Below are positions 1-8,820 of a stretch of 64,000 bases of DNA, piece after piece (position 1 is the first letter of the stretch; the number at the start of each line of letters is the position of its first letter). Below the pieces are notes generated by a model, which saw nothing but the letters and a program-made list of their open reading frames with translations, searched no databases and was not told where the DNA came from. This stretch comes from Brevibacillus_H ginsengisoli (GTDB lineage Bacteria > Bacillota > Bacilli > Brevibacillales > Brevibacillaceae), in assembly GCF_050113715.1 (NCBI RefSeq), contig NZ_JBNJQR010000005.1, forward strand, positions 62,001 through 126,000, read 5' to 3'. Made by a program: the position numbers and the translations under genes.

Positions 1-1187
1 AGGTACACGGCAAACAAGTCGTTGCTTCCGGCGCCGGTCAGCGGCTAGCCATTAACCTGAGTAATGTCGATAAAGACCAGTTGCGGCGCGGCCAAGCGCT
101 TGTATCCACCGCTGATTACAAGGTCACGCAAGTAATGGACGTATCTTTGCATTGCTTGAATGTCGGTTATCCGATCAAACAACGGATGCCTGTCAAATGC
201 CACTTAGGGACGTCGGAGGTAATGGGGCATCTTGTATTTTTTGACCGCCAGAAAGTAGAACAGGAAGAAGAAAATATTTTGTGCCAATTGCGATTGACGG
301 AACCTGTCGTGGCACGGCGCGGCGACAGGTTTATAATTCGTCGGTCAAGCCCGGTGGAAACGATCGGCGGTGGATGGGTTATCGATGTTTTCGCGCAAAA
401 ACATCGCTTTGGGCCGAAAACAATGGAACTATTGCAAAATAAACAGTCGGGTACGCCGCTGGAACGGATCCTCCGGCTGCTTGAGGAACAAAAGCTGATG
501 ACAAAGAACGATATTCAATTCTGCACGTCGCTTTCCGAAGAACAATTTGCAGCGACTCTGCAATCGGGACATCTATTGTCCGTAGATAAACAAAAATTCA
601 CTTCACAAGAGGTCGTGGCGGAAGTTATCGCGCGGACGGAACGCAACTTGCGCGAGCATCATGAACATCATCCGATGCTGATCGGGCTTGGCAAAGCGGA
701 ATATATGGAGAGATTTTCACAAGCGTATCCGCGGCAACTCCTCGAATATGCGCTTACCCATAACGATGTTTACGCGATCCGACAAGAGCAGTATATTGCC
801 TGCACAGCATTTCACCCTCATATGCCCAAACAGTGGGAAGTGCGCATGCAGCGGTTGTTTTCAGCGATGGAGCAGGGTGGCATCAAAGTAAAGCCATGGC
901 AAGAGTATGTGGACGAATTCGGTTTGCCGGAGGCGGTAGCTCAAGCATATCGTCAATATTTGCTAGATAATGGTTTGGCCTATGTGTTCGATCCGATCCA
1001 TCTCATTGCGCAGTCGTCGGTACGTCAGGCCATCGCTTTGTTGCAGAAGCAGACCGGACAGCAATTTGAATTGGGTGTCGTCAAAGACTTGTTTGGCATT
1101 ACCCGCAAGCATCTTGTGCCATTCGTAGAGCTACTCGACAAACTGCAAGTAACGGAAAGAACGGATAACGGTCGAAGGTGGAAATGA
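1..1187 (+). CDS. selB: SelB, selenocysteine-specific elongation factor (3' part; 5' end outside window)
   Basis: The reading frame is already open at base 3 and runs to a TGA at 1185-1187, so this is the C-terminal ~394 residues of a protein that starts upstream. The visible start reads through a domain II/III beta-barrel (QRLAINLS, then RRGDRFIIRRSSP and ETIGGGWVID), followed by a long alpha/beta tail typical of the SelB winged-helix repeats. SelB delivers Sec-tRNA(Sec) to ribosomes stalled at UGA and binds the SECIS hairpin through those winged helices. The GTPase domain is not visible. Its position beside fdhD, a UGA-containing fdnG and selA supports the call strongly. Confidence 0.93.
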   Translation, partial: VHGKQVVASGAGQRLAINLSNVDKDQLRRGQALVSTADYKVTQVMDVSLHCLNVGYPIKQRMPVKCHLGTSEVMGHLVFFDRQKVEQEEENILCQLRLTEPVVARRGDRFIIRRSSPVETIGGGWVIDVFAQKHRFGPKTMELLQNKQSGTPLERILRLLEEQKLMTKNDIQFCTSLSEEQFAATLQSGHLLSVDKQKFTSQEVVAEVIARTERNLREHHEHHPMLIGLGKAEYMERFSQAYPRQLLEYALTHNDVYAIRQEQYIACTAFHPHMPKQWEVRMQRLFSAMEQGGIKVKPWQEYVDEFGLPEAVAQAYRQYLLDNGLAYVFDPIHLIAQSSVRQAIALLQKQTGQQFELGVVKDLFGITRKHLVPFVELLDKLQVTERTDNGRRWK

Positions 1188-1223
1188 TAGTCGATCGAAA
1201 GATATGCTAGCTTTTCGTATGAT

Positions 1224-1239
1224 TGTGAATTATTTCACA
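1224..1239 (+). promoter_or_regulatory. Fnr box (TGTGA-N6-TCACA) upstream of fdhD-fdnGHI
   Basis: The sequence TGTGAATTATTTCACA is a perfect TGTGA-N6-TCACA palindrome, matching the Fnr consensus of Bacillus species, which is CRP-like. Its centre is at 1231.5. A class II arrangement (centre at -41.5) would place transcription start near 1273, in agreement with the -10-like hexamer at 1261-1266. It suggests that the formate dehydrogenase operon is switched on without oxygen. A CRP-family regulator other than Fnr could also read this site. Confidence 0.7.
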
Positions 1240-1260
1240 TGAATAGCGTGTGAGAAACGT

Positions 1261-1266
1261 CATACT
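1261..1266 (+). promoter_or_regulatory. Candidate -10 element of the fdhD promoter
   Basis: CATACT matches the TATAAT consensus at 4 of 6 positions and sits at the distance from the Fnr box expected for a class II activated promoter. No good -35 hexamer is present, which is usual when an activator replaces it. If transcription starts near 1273, the ATG at 1281 would have almost no leader, which favours the ATG at 1311 as the fdhD start. Confidence 0.4.
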
Positions 1267-1310
1267 AGCACTAGTAAATAATGCTTATAATTACGGTTGG
1301 GGTGCGTGCT

Positions 1311-2063
1311 ATGAATCAAAGAGGTTGTCCAGAAGAGTATCCGATTGTACTGCGATTAAACGGACATGAAGTCGCTGTGTTTCAGTTAACGAATCGTGAT
1401 TTGGAAGACTGGGCATACGGCTATTTATATTCGGAAGGGATGATCGACTCTACAGCGGATGTCAAGCAAATTGTTGTTGCCAAAGACCGCTCACGAATTG
1501 ATGTCCATTTGCTCACATCATTTGATGTTGAAAAATTTTTTAATAAAAAAGCGCACTATACGGCCGGTTGCGGGCGTGGCGTTACCTTTTTTTCGATGAC
1601 TGATGTGAAGCAATTTCGCAAGATCCAAACAATCCGTCAGGCTAAATTGTCCTACTTGCTTAAGAAGCAAGGTCAATTTGCGCAGAATTCACCAATATAC
1701 CTGGAAACGGGCGGTATGCATGGCGCGTGCATCGTGTTTCCAGATGGCGAAATGATCGTGCGCGAAGATATCGGGCGCCATAACGCGGTCGACAAGATAA
1801 TTGGTTATGCGCTCAGAAATCAATTGTCGGCTGAGGATTTGATTCTGCTGACGACCGGACGTATTTCGTATGAAATGTTGTCCAAATGCGCCAAATTTGG
1901 CGTAGGCATTGTTGGTTCGCGTACAGCTGCGACAAAACAAGCGATTCAGTTAGCAAATGTGCTTCAAATCGAAGTAGTGGGGTATTTACGTGGGAAAAGA
2001 GCGATCGTTTATACCGCAATGCAAAGAGTGCAAGACGATATTTTGAGAACAACAAACGACTAA
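1311..2063 (+). CDS. fdhD: FdhD, formate dehydrogenase sulfurtransferase
   Basis: About 250 residues, the usual FdhD size. FdhD moves sulfur from the cysteine desulfurase to the Mo/W-bis-PGD cofactor, which formate dehydrogenase needs for activity. Recognisable blocks are RLNGHEVAVF near the N-terminus, the central TAGCGRGVTFFS, ETGGMHGACIV, REDIGRHNAVDKIIGYAL and TTGRISYEMLSKCAKFGV. The central motif keeps the first Cys of the E. coli-type CxxC, but the second is Gly, so it reads CGRG. The ATG at 1311 is preferred over the in-frame ATG at 1281, which lacks a ribosome site and lies close to the predicted transcript start. The stop lies 24 bases before fdnG. Confidence 0.93.
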   Translation: MNQRGCPEEYPIVLRLNGHEVAVFQLTNRDLEDWAYGYLYSEGMIDSTADVKQIVVAKDRSRIDVHLLTSFDVEKFFNKKAHYTAGCGRGVTFFSMTDVKQFRKIQTIRQAKLSYLLKKQGQFAQNSPIYLETGGMHGACIVFPDGEMIVREDIGRHNAVDKIIGYALRNQLSAEDLILLTTGRISYEMLSKCAKFGVGIVGSRTAATKQAIQLANVLQIEVVGYLRGKRAIVYTAMQRVQDDILRTTND

Positions 2064-2087
2064 TACTTCAAGAGGAGGAGAAAAAGC

Positions 2088-5060
2088 ATGAGCATGACCA
2101 GACGTGACTTTCTTAAAGTTGCTGGTGCCGCAATTGCGACTTTGGCCGTAGCCGATCTTGGTTTTGACCAGAAGCAAGCTTATGCGGAAGCAAGAAAGTT
2201 TAAAGTTGCCAATTTGAAACCGTCTCCAACGATTTGTCCTTATTGTTCGGTAGGATGCGGCATACTTGTATATTCTGACGGCAATGATGTCGTGTATACA
2301 CAAGGGGACCCGGATCATCCTATCAATGAAGGAACGCTTTGCAGCAAAGGGACAACAGTGCGTCAGGTGTATACTACCGAGAAGCGCGTGACGAAACCGC
2401 TTTATCGAGCTCCTGGCAGCGACAAGTGGGTAGAAAAAGACTGGGATTGGATGATGTCGCGCATCGTCGAGAAAATAAAGAAAACACGCGATGAATCATT
2501 TGAAACCGTTAGCAAAGGAATTACCGTCAACCATACCGAAGCCATTGCTTGCTTGGGCGGCGCAGCGCTTGACAATGAAGAAACCTATTTGCTCTTCAAG
2601 CTGATGCGCGGCATGGGTCTTAACTATCTCGAACACCAGGCACGAATATGACACTCCTCTACGGTTGCCGGTCTGGCGCCTACATTCGGTCGCGGTGCGA
2701 TGACAAATCACTGGAACGACTTGCAATATTCGGATGCTTTAATGGTCATTGGAGCCAATCCTGCTGAAAATCATCCGATCAGCTTTAGATGGATTATGAA
2801 AGCAATGGAAAAGGGAGCCAAGTTGATTTCCGTCGACCCCCGCTTTACAAGAACTTCCTCAAAAGCGAACATCTACGGACAGCTTCGTTCAGGTACGGAC
2901 ATCGCCTTTATTGGCGGTATGATTAACTACGCTTTGCAAAACAATTTGATCCATAAAGAATATGTCGCTAAATATACGAATGCTTCATTCATCGTCAATG
3001 ACGATTACAAATTTGACGAGGGCTTGTTTAGCGGATTTGATGCTGCAAGTCAAAAGTATGATGTGACGAAATGGGGCTTCAAAAGGGATGCCGATGGCAA
3101 AATCTTAAGGGACGAGACGCTGCAAAACCCGCGTACCGTTTACCAATTGATGAAGCAACACTATTCGCGTTATACCATTGATAAAGTTACGGGCATTACA
3201 GGCACATCCAAAGAAGTTTATGAGCAAATTTGCAAAACCTATTGCGCTACGAGTGAAGTCGGCAAATCCGGTTCCATTTTGTATGCAATGGGCGGAACAC
3301 AGCATACGGTAGGTTCGCAAAATGTCCGCATTTTCGCGGTACTCCAGTTATTGCTGGGCAATATCGGCATTGCGGGCGGCGGTGTCAACGCGCTCCGCGG
3401 TGAATCAAACGTACAAGGTTCGACTGACTTTGGTCTGTTATACCACAACATGACCGGTTATTTGGACGTTCCATATGCAAAGCCAGAACACGCGGATCTG
3501 AAAAGCTTTCTGGCGGACGTTACACCAAAAGGCGGTTACTTTAAAAATAAGCCTAAGTTCTTTGTCAGCTTGTTCAAAGCGATGTATGGCAATAATGCCA
3601 CGAGCGATAACGAATTTGGTTATCATAATTTCCCTAAAGCTGTAAAAAAAGACTATTCTTACATGCGCATTTTTGAAGCAGTTATGAAAAAAGAAATCAA
3701 AGGCATGATGCTATTCGGGACAAATCCGATTGTCGGCGGGCCAAACAGCAATCAAGAACAGGCAGCGCTTAAAAATTTGGATTGGATGGTAGCAATCGAC
3801 CTTTGGGAAACGGAAACAGCCGCATTTTGGCAAAAAGAGGCGGGCTCTAATCCGGCGGACATTCAGACGGAAGTATTTTTCCTGCCTGCGTGCGGTTCGT
3901 ATGAAAAAGAAGGTTCTGTATCCAACAGCGGTCGCTGGATGCAATACCGCTGGAAAGCTATTGAGCCAAAAGGTCAATCTAAGGCCGATTTAGAGATCAT
4001 CCATATGTTGGCCAAACGGATTAAAAAAGCGTATGAGAATGAGCAAACACCGCAAGCAAAACTTATTCAGGCGTTAACCTGGGATTTTGGCGATCATGAC
4101 CATCCGGATATCGATAAAGTATGTATGGAAATTAACGGAAGAGATCTTTCAACCGGAAAATTGCTTACAACGTTCGCCAATTTGAAGGATGACGGCACAA
4201 CAGCTTCCGGAAACTGGATTTACAGCGGATTTTATCCGGCGGAAGGCAAAAATCGCGCCAAATCCCGTGACAATAAAGATACCGGCATGAGCAACTTCCT
4301 GAACTGGTCGTATGCATGGCCGCTCAACCGCCGTGTGTTATACAATCGCGCAGGAGCTGACTATAACGGCAAACCGTGGTCAGACAATAAAAAAGGCATC
4401 TGGTGGGATGCGACATCCGGCACCTGGGTAGGCAATGACGTACCTGACTTTGGCAAAAAAACGGCGCCAAATGGCGAAGGCGGTACAAGTCCGTTTATTA
4501 TGACCGTAGATGGCGTAGGTAATTTGTTTGCCAATATGAAAGACGGACCGTTGCCAGAACACTACGAGCCATTTGAAAGTCCAGTGACGAATGCATTATC
4601 CAAAACACACTTCAACCCGGTTGTCAAAGTTCCTGTTCCAGAGATGAGTCCAAGGGGCGATGCCAGCAAATTCCCGATTGTCGCTACAACGTACCGTATG
4701 TCGGAACATTGGCAGTCCGGCTCGATGACGCGCAATCAGCCTTGGCTATCTGAGCTTGTGCCGCATATGTTTGCCGAAATTAGCGAGGAGCTTGCCAAAG
4801 AGAAAGGCATCAACAATAAGGACAAAATTATTATTTCGTCCGCACGCGGCTCTATTGAAGTATATGCGCTTGTTACCAAGCGTTTTAGACCATACAATGT
4901 GAACGGCAAGCAAGTCCATCATATTGGTATGCCGTGGAACTTCGGCTTTAAGGGTATTGCTACGGGCGCGAGCGCAAACCGTTTAACGCCATATGTCGGT
5001 GATCCCACCTCCGTTATTCCCGAATTCAAAGCATTTTTATGTGACATAAGGAGGGCGTAA
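2088..5060 (+). CDS. fdnG: FdnG, selenocysteine-containing formate dehydrogenase major subunit
   Basis: This is one 990-residue reading frame if the TGA at 2649-2651 is read as selenocysteine (residue 188). Sequence on both sides is in frame and matches the active site of formate dehydrogenase N: NYLEHQARI, Sec, then HSSTVAGLAPTFGRGAM. The N-terminus carries a twin-arginine signal (TRRDFLK, residues 4-10) followed by a hydrophobic stretch, so the folded enzyme should be exported. A [4Fe-4S] site is formed by Cys50, Cys53, Cys57 and Cys85. The rest is the molybdopterin oxidoreductase fold binding Mo- or W-bis-PGD. It oxidises formate to CO2 and passes electrons to FdnH. The ATG at 2088 has GAGGAGG nine bases upstream. 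An automated caller would split it at the TGA. Confidence 0.97.
2649..2690 (+). promoter_or_regulatory. Sec UGA codon and bacterial SECIS hairpin in fdnG
   Basis: Directly after the UGA (2649-2651), bases 2663-2680 (GGTTGCCGGTCTGGCGCC) fold into an apical hairpin. GGU pairs with GCC, the U at 2666 is bulged, GCC pairs with GGC, and the loop is GGUCU. The bulged U and the GU in the loop are the features E. coli SelB recognises in fdhF and fdnG, and the distance from the UGA is also typical. The hairpin lies inside the coding sequence, so it constrains the residues after Sec. Confidence 0.88.
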
Positions 5061-5063
5061 CGG

Positions 5064-5909
5064 ATGGCTGAATATGTAAAACTGGTCGATACGACAAAAT
5101 GCGATGGCTGTCGTGCCTGTATGGTGGCATGCAAAAACTGGAATGACTTGCCTGCTGAACCGGAGCGATTTTCTGGAAGCTACCAATCTCACGAATCACT
5201 GACGGCTAATACGTGGAACGTCATCACGTTCACGGAACAAGAAACTAAAAATGGCGGTTTCGAGTGGCTGTTCCGCCACGCTTCATGTATGCACTGCAAA
5301 GAGGCTGGCTGCGAGAAGGCGTGCCCGAAAGAAGCCATCAGTCATTCGAAGTTTGGTTCTGTTGTCATTGACCATGACAAATGCGTTGGCTGTAATTATT
5401 GCGTGCAAAACTGTCCGTTTGGCGTCATTCAAATTACGTCATACATCGATAAAAACGGAAGGGAACAATATCGTTCACAGAAGTGTACGCTGTGCACAGA
5501 CCGACTGGAGCAAGGGCTGAAGCCGGCTTGCGTTACAGCTTGCCACACGAATTGTCTTGAGTTTGGCGATCGTGATGAACTGCTGTCCCAAGCCTCTAAG
5601 CGACTAAGCGCTGTGAAAGATCGTTACCCAAACGCCAATATTTACAATCCAGAGGGTGTTGGCGGCGTGAATACCGTTTATTTGCTGGCTGACAAGCCGT
5701 CTGTTTACGGTTTGCCGGAAACGCCCAAAGTTGCGACGTCTACCGTTTTATGGAAGGACTACATGCAACCGTTAGGCAAGTTGATGTTTGGTGGGGTAGC
5801 CATGGCCGTTCTTGCGGCTTACGTTAGTAATAAGGCGACAAACAAAGAAGCCTACCGCAAGTACGAAGAAGTCTACAAGAATAAAGGAGATGATGACCAT
5901 GCCGAATAA
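5064..5909 (+). CDS. fdnH: FdnH, iron-sulfur subunit of formate dehydrogenase
   Basis: A 281-residue ferredoxin-like subunit. Four cysteine clusters are visible: CDGCRACMVAC near residue 14, CMHCKEAGCEKAC near residue 75, CVGCNYCVQNC near residue 108 and CTLCTDRLEQGLKPACVTAC near residue 140. They should ligate four [4Fe-4S] centres carrying electrons from FdnG to the cytochrome subunit. A hydrophobic segment near residues 233-249 (LMFGGVAMAVLAAYV) is the membrane anchor seen in FdnH/HybA-type subunits. It starts three bases after the fdnG stop, has GGAGG just upstream, and overlaps fdnI by 11 bases, so the three are translationally coupled. It has no signal peptide and would be exported with FdnG. 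Confidence 0.95.
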   Translation: MAEYVKLVDTTKCDGCRACMVACKNWNDLPAEPERFSGSYQSHESLTANTWNVITFTEQETKNGGFEWLFRHASCMHCKEAGCEKACPKEAISHSKFGSVVIDHDKCVGCNYCVQNCPFGVIQITSYIDKNGREQYRSQKCTLCTDRLEQGLKPACVTACHTNCLEFGDRDELLSQASKRLSAVKDRYPNANIYNPEGVGGVNTVYLLADKPSVYGLPETPKVATSTVLWKDYMQPLGKLMFGGVAMAVLAAYVSNKATNKEAYRKYEEVYKNKGDDDHAE

Positions 5910-6555
5910 ACGCAAGATGGTGCGGCGCTTCTCCACGCAAGTCATTGTTGCACACTGGCTCAATGCCGCAGCTTACTTCATTCTAGCGCTAACTGGCGCA
6001 AGCTTGTACTCGGAATGGTTTGATTGGGTAATTGCGCTAATGGGCGGTCCCGCTAATACACGGTTAGTGCATCGCATATTTGCAGTAGTGTTGATGCTGC
6101 CGATCTTGTATATGCTAGTGACCGATCGAAAAAGTTTCTTTCACTGGATTAAGCAAGCATTTACATGGAAAAAGCATGACTTAATGTTTTTCCTCCACTT
6201 CCCAAAAGAGTTTTTCGGCGGTCATTCTAAGGGAATGCCTAAACAAGACTTTTTTAACGCTGGAGAAAAGTTAAATTCGCTGCTTACGATTTTCACTTTA
6301 GCGATTATTACCCTATCTGGAACGGTTATGTGGTTTCATGATTCCTTTCCGCGTGAAATGGTGCAGTGGGCGTATTTTTTCCACGATTTCGGTTTTGGCA
6401 TTGGCGGTGCGGTTATCATCGGCCATATTTTCCTTAGTCTCGGCCATCCTGGCTCCAAAATTGCCATGGAGGGTATGACGACAGGTAAAGTGCCGATTGA
6501 GTACGCAAAAGACCACCATGAGAACTGGTACGATGAGTTAAAAGCTCAAAGGTAG
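5899..6555 (+). CDS. fdnI: FdnI, cytochrome b556 gamma subunit of formate dehydrogenase
   Basis: About 218 residues with four hydrophobic helices, matching the FdnI/FdoI diheme cytochrome b family. Likely haem-ligand histidines lie in AHWLNAAAYF, VHRIFAVVL and the C-terminal HDFGFGIGGAVIIGHIF segment. It anchors the complex and hands electrons to menaquinone. The frame is open further upstream (from 5812), but that part overlaps fdnH. GGAG at 5886-5889 is nine bases before the ATG at 5899 and very close to the ATGs at 5890 and 5893, so 5899 is chosen. Confidence 0.93.
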   Translation: MPNKRKMVRRFSTQVIVAHWLNAAAYFILALTGASLYSEWFDWVIALMGGPANTRLVHRIFAVVLMLPILYMLVTDRKSFFHWIKQAFTWKKHDLMFFLHFPKEFFGGHSKGMPKQDFFNAGEKLNSLLTIFTLAIITLSGTVMWFHDSFPREMVQWAYFFHDFGFGIGGAVIIGHIFLSLGHPGSKIAMEGMTTGKVPIEYAKDHHENWYDELKAQR

Positions 6556-6638
6556 AGTGCCGCGAACCAGCAGCACGACCAAAAGTGGTCGCCTAACATA
6601 CTGGCATAATTGGTGAGAAACGTAATCAAGACGAGCAG

Positions 6639-6681
6639 GGGGTTGTCTTGGGTGCCCTTTATTGGAAACCAAGATAACCCC
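6639..6681 (+). terminator. Stem-loop between fdnI and fdhE (attenuator, weak terminator or processing site)
   Basis: GGGGTTGTCTTGG (6639-6651) pairs with CCAAGATAACCCC (6669-6681), giving 13 base pairs including one G-U, around a 17-base loop. Only a short T-run (TTTT near 6688) follows. It separates the structural genes from the accessory genes and could reduce readthrough or protect the fdnGHI mRNA end. The function is inference; the pairing is visible. Confidence 0.6.
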
Positions 6682-6724
6682 AACTGCTTTTGATTCCGAA
6701 AAACTTAGGAGGGAAGGACGCAAC

Positions 6725-7513
6725 ATGGTGAACGGTGTAGTATCTCAAGCATACGAGAACATTCAGAAGAACATTTGCGCTTTACAGCAAAAATGGCGCA
6801 AACAAGTTGATGCGTCTGCTCTAGTTTCAAAAGTAATTGACGCGAACGTACCTTTGCTTGCGCATAATGTACTGTCCATTCCAGCGCAGCAATATCAAAC
6901 GTTTATGTTGGAGCTTACGGATTTTTTGCAGGAAAACAAAGTGAATGCGGAACTTGACTTTTCTAAAATAAAGAAACTTGTGGAAATAGAAGGCGGAAGC
7001 GATACGTTTGTTGCAAATGCGCTTACAGTCAATTTGTCGTATTTTCATGAATTAGCGCAAGAGTATGGAACCAGTGAGCAAATGGTCCATGTTATTGCAG
7101 AACACGGGATTCGACCGTTTTTGCAAGCTTTCAGCGCCCATATTGGTGATAGCTTGACAGATGTTGCTGCGCCTCATTCATGCAAAGTATGCGGCGAGCC
7201 GTTTCGCCTGGCGATTTTCAATGATAAGAAAGTAGTCACTTGCACCCGATGTTACTCGCAATTTCAGGAGAAGCGTCTCAAGTGTTCGCATTGCGACAAT
7301 GATGACCATACGCATTTGCGCGTCTTAAAGGTGGAAAATGATGAGCAACATGAGGTATTGGCGTGCGAAAAATGCAACGGATATATGAAAATCATCACAA
7401 CAAGCGAAAAGCTTGACGAGTTGATTCCGGATCTATTGGACTTGCAGACGATTCATCTTGATATTATTGCGCAAGACAACGGGTTTGGCGGAAATGACAG
7501 CAGCGAGCAATAA
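6725..7513 (+). CDS. fdhE: FdhE, formate dehydrogenase accessory protein
   Basis: About 262 residues. FdhE is a cytoplasmic zinc/iron-binding protein needed for assembly of membrane-bound formate dehydrogenases and is thought to handle the Tat-dependent catalytic subunit. Four CxxC motifs typical of the family are present in the C-terminal half: CKVCGEPF, CTRCYSQF, CSHCDNDD and CEKCNGYM. The ATG at 6725 follows AGGAGGG at 6707-6713. An upstream in-frame ATG at 6662 lies inside the stem-loop region and is unlikely to be used. The gene sits between fdnI and moeA on the same strand. Confidence 0.92.
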   Translation: MVNGVVSQAYENIQKNICALQQKWRKQVDASALVSKVIDANVPLLAHNVLSIPAQQYQTFMLELTDFLQENKVNAELDFSKIKKLVEIEGGSDTFVANALTVNLSYFHELAQEYGTSEQMVHVIAEHGIRPFLQAFSAHIGDSLTDVAAPHSCKVCGEPFRLAIFNDKKVVTCTRCYSQFQEKRLKCSHCDNDDHTHLRVLKVENDEQHEVLACEKCNGYMKIITTSEKLDELIPDLLDLQTIHLDIIAQDNGFGGNDSSEQ

Positions 7514-7536
7514 GGGTTTTGAGGAGGCAAACCACG

Positions 7537-8787
7537 TTGGAGTTTTTTAACGTGAAATCGGCGGACGAGGTACTTTCACTGATCAAACAAGTAGTGGTTC
7601 CTATTGATCAAGTGGAACAAAAACATTTGTCCCATGCTTTGCATGACGTGTTGGCAGAAGATATTGTGGCAAGAGAACATATCCCTAATTTTTGCCGCTC
7701 TACTGTGGACGGGTACGCGGTGTGGGCTCATGATACATTCGGGGCAACTGAGACGTTGCCTGTTTTTTTGCAAATTGTCGGCGAAGTGAAGATGGGCGAA
7801 GCCGTCACACAGCAGCTTAAGCCCGGCGAAGCGATCTATGTGCCGACAGGCGGAATGATTCCGGAAGGCGCAAACAGTATGGTGATGATCGAGTATTGCG
7901 AAAATATTAGCGGATTGCTGAATGTATACAAGCAAGTTGCGCCGCACGAAAATGTTATTTTTCGCGGGGAGGATGTAGCGGAGCACTCGGTAGTTTTAAC
8001 AGCCGGAACTAGGCTCTATGCTCCGGAGATAGGAGTTTTGGCTGCGCTTGGAGTAGAATATGTACCTGTTCGCCGCAAGCCTGTTGTAGGCTACTTGTCT
8101 ACAGGCGATGAAATTATGCCAATTGCTACGAAACAATTAGCAGTTGGTGAAGTGCGCGACATGAACGGATTTACGATAGGAGCTTTGACACAGCAGTGGG
8201 GCTTCTCCTTTATTTATGGTGGTACTGTTCAAGATGACCCGGACACGCTAAAGACGCGTCTGGCTGAATTGCTGCAGCAGGTAGATATGCTGGTCATATC
8301 CGGCGGCAGCTCAGTCGGAATGCAAGACTTTTCCGTTTCGGCGATTCAGTCGCTTGGAGAACCGGGAGTGTTTGTTCACGGAATATCGGTCAAGCCGGGC
8401 AAACCAACCATTATTTCGATGGCCGGTAATAAACCAGTGCTAGGTCTACCGGGACATCCAGCGTCAGCGCTTACGATTTATCGCATCTTTGGCAGCGCCA
8501 TTTTGTCGAAATTGGCAGGGTACAACGAAGCGGATATGGAACGAAAGCCGCATTTGACGGCACACCTGACAAAAAATGTGCCTTCGAGTACGGGGCGCAC
8601 CGATTATGTACGGGTAAAGTTGAACCCGGACGCTGATGGGGTTTGGTATGCGGAGCCGGTGCTAGGGAAATCGGGGCTGATTTCGACATTTCTGCATAGC
8701 GACGGCATGATAACCGTAGCCGCAGGTAAAGAAGGACTGAAACAAGGCGAAATCGTTTCCGTTCAGCTATTTCATAGCCTCGATTAA
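7537..8787 (+). CDS. moeA: MoeA, molybdopterin molybdenumtransferase
   Basis: About 416 residues, normal MoeA length. MoeA inserts molybdate (or tungstate) into adenylylated molybdopterin. Family signatures include RSTVDGYAV near residue 50, the MPTGGMIPEGAN-type loop (YVPTGGMIPEGANSMVMIE), STGDEI, the SGGSSVGMQDF motif and LPGHPASAL. A TTG at 7537 preceded by GAGGAGG at 7521-7527 is the best start; the TTG at 7519 overlaps that ribosome site. It is the first of two MoeA-domain proteins encoded side by side. Confidence 0.93.
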   Translation: MEFFNVKSADEVLSLIKQVVVPIDQVEQKHLSHALHDVLAEDIVAREHIPNFCRSTVDGYAVWAHDTFGATETLPVFLQIVGEVKMGEAVTQQLKPGEAIYVPTGGMIPEGANSMVMIEYCENISGLLNVYKQVAPHENVIFRGEDVAEHSVVLTAGTRLYAPEIGVLAALGVEYVPVRRKPVVGYLSTGDEIMPIATKQLAVGEVRDMNGFTIGALTQQWGFSFIYGGTVQDDPDTLKTRLAELLQQVDMLVISGGSSVGMQDFSVSAIQSLGEPGVFVHGISVKPGKPTIISMAGNKPVLGLPGHPASALTIYRIFGSAILSKLAGYNEADMERKPHLTAHLTKNVPSSTGRTDYVRVKLNPDADGVWYAEPVLGKSGLISTFLHSDGMITVAAGKEGLKQGEIVSVQLFHSLD

Positions 8788-8820
8788 AATAACTTCGGTT
8801 AAAGTCAGGAGAGGATACGT

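Noticed and set aside
2640..2700. Apparent nonsense mutation splitting the formate dehydrogenase gene
   Set aside because: The TGA is at the known Sec position, sequence continues in frame, a SECIS hairpin follows and selA/selB are adjacent, so it is a Sec codon and not a pseudogene.
6556..6700. Possible Moco/Tuco riboswitch or tRNA-Sec before fdhE
   Set aside because: I could not match the conserved core of Moco RNA, and there is no UCA anticodon arm or CCA-ended acceptor as in selC. Only simple hairpins are supported.
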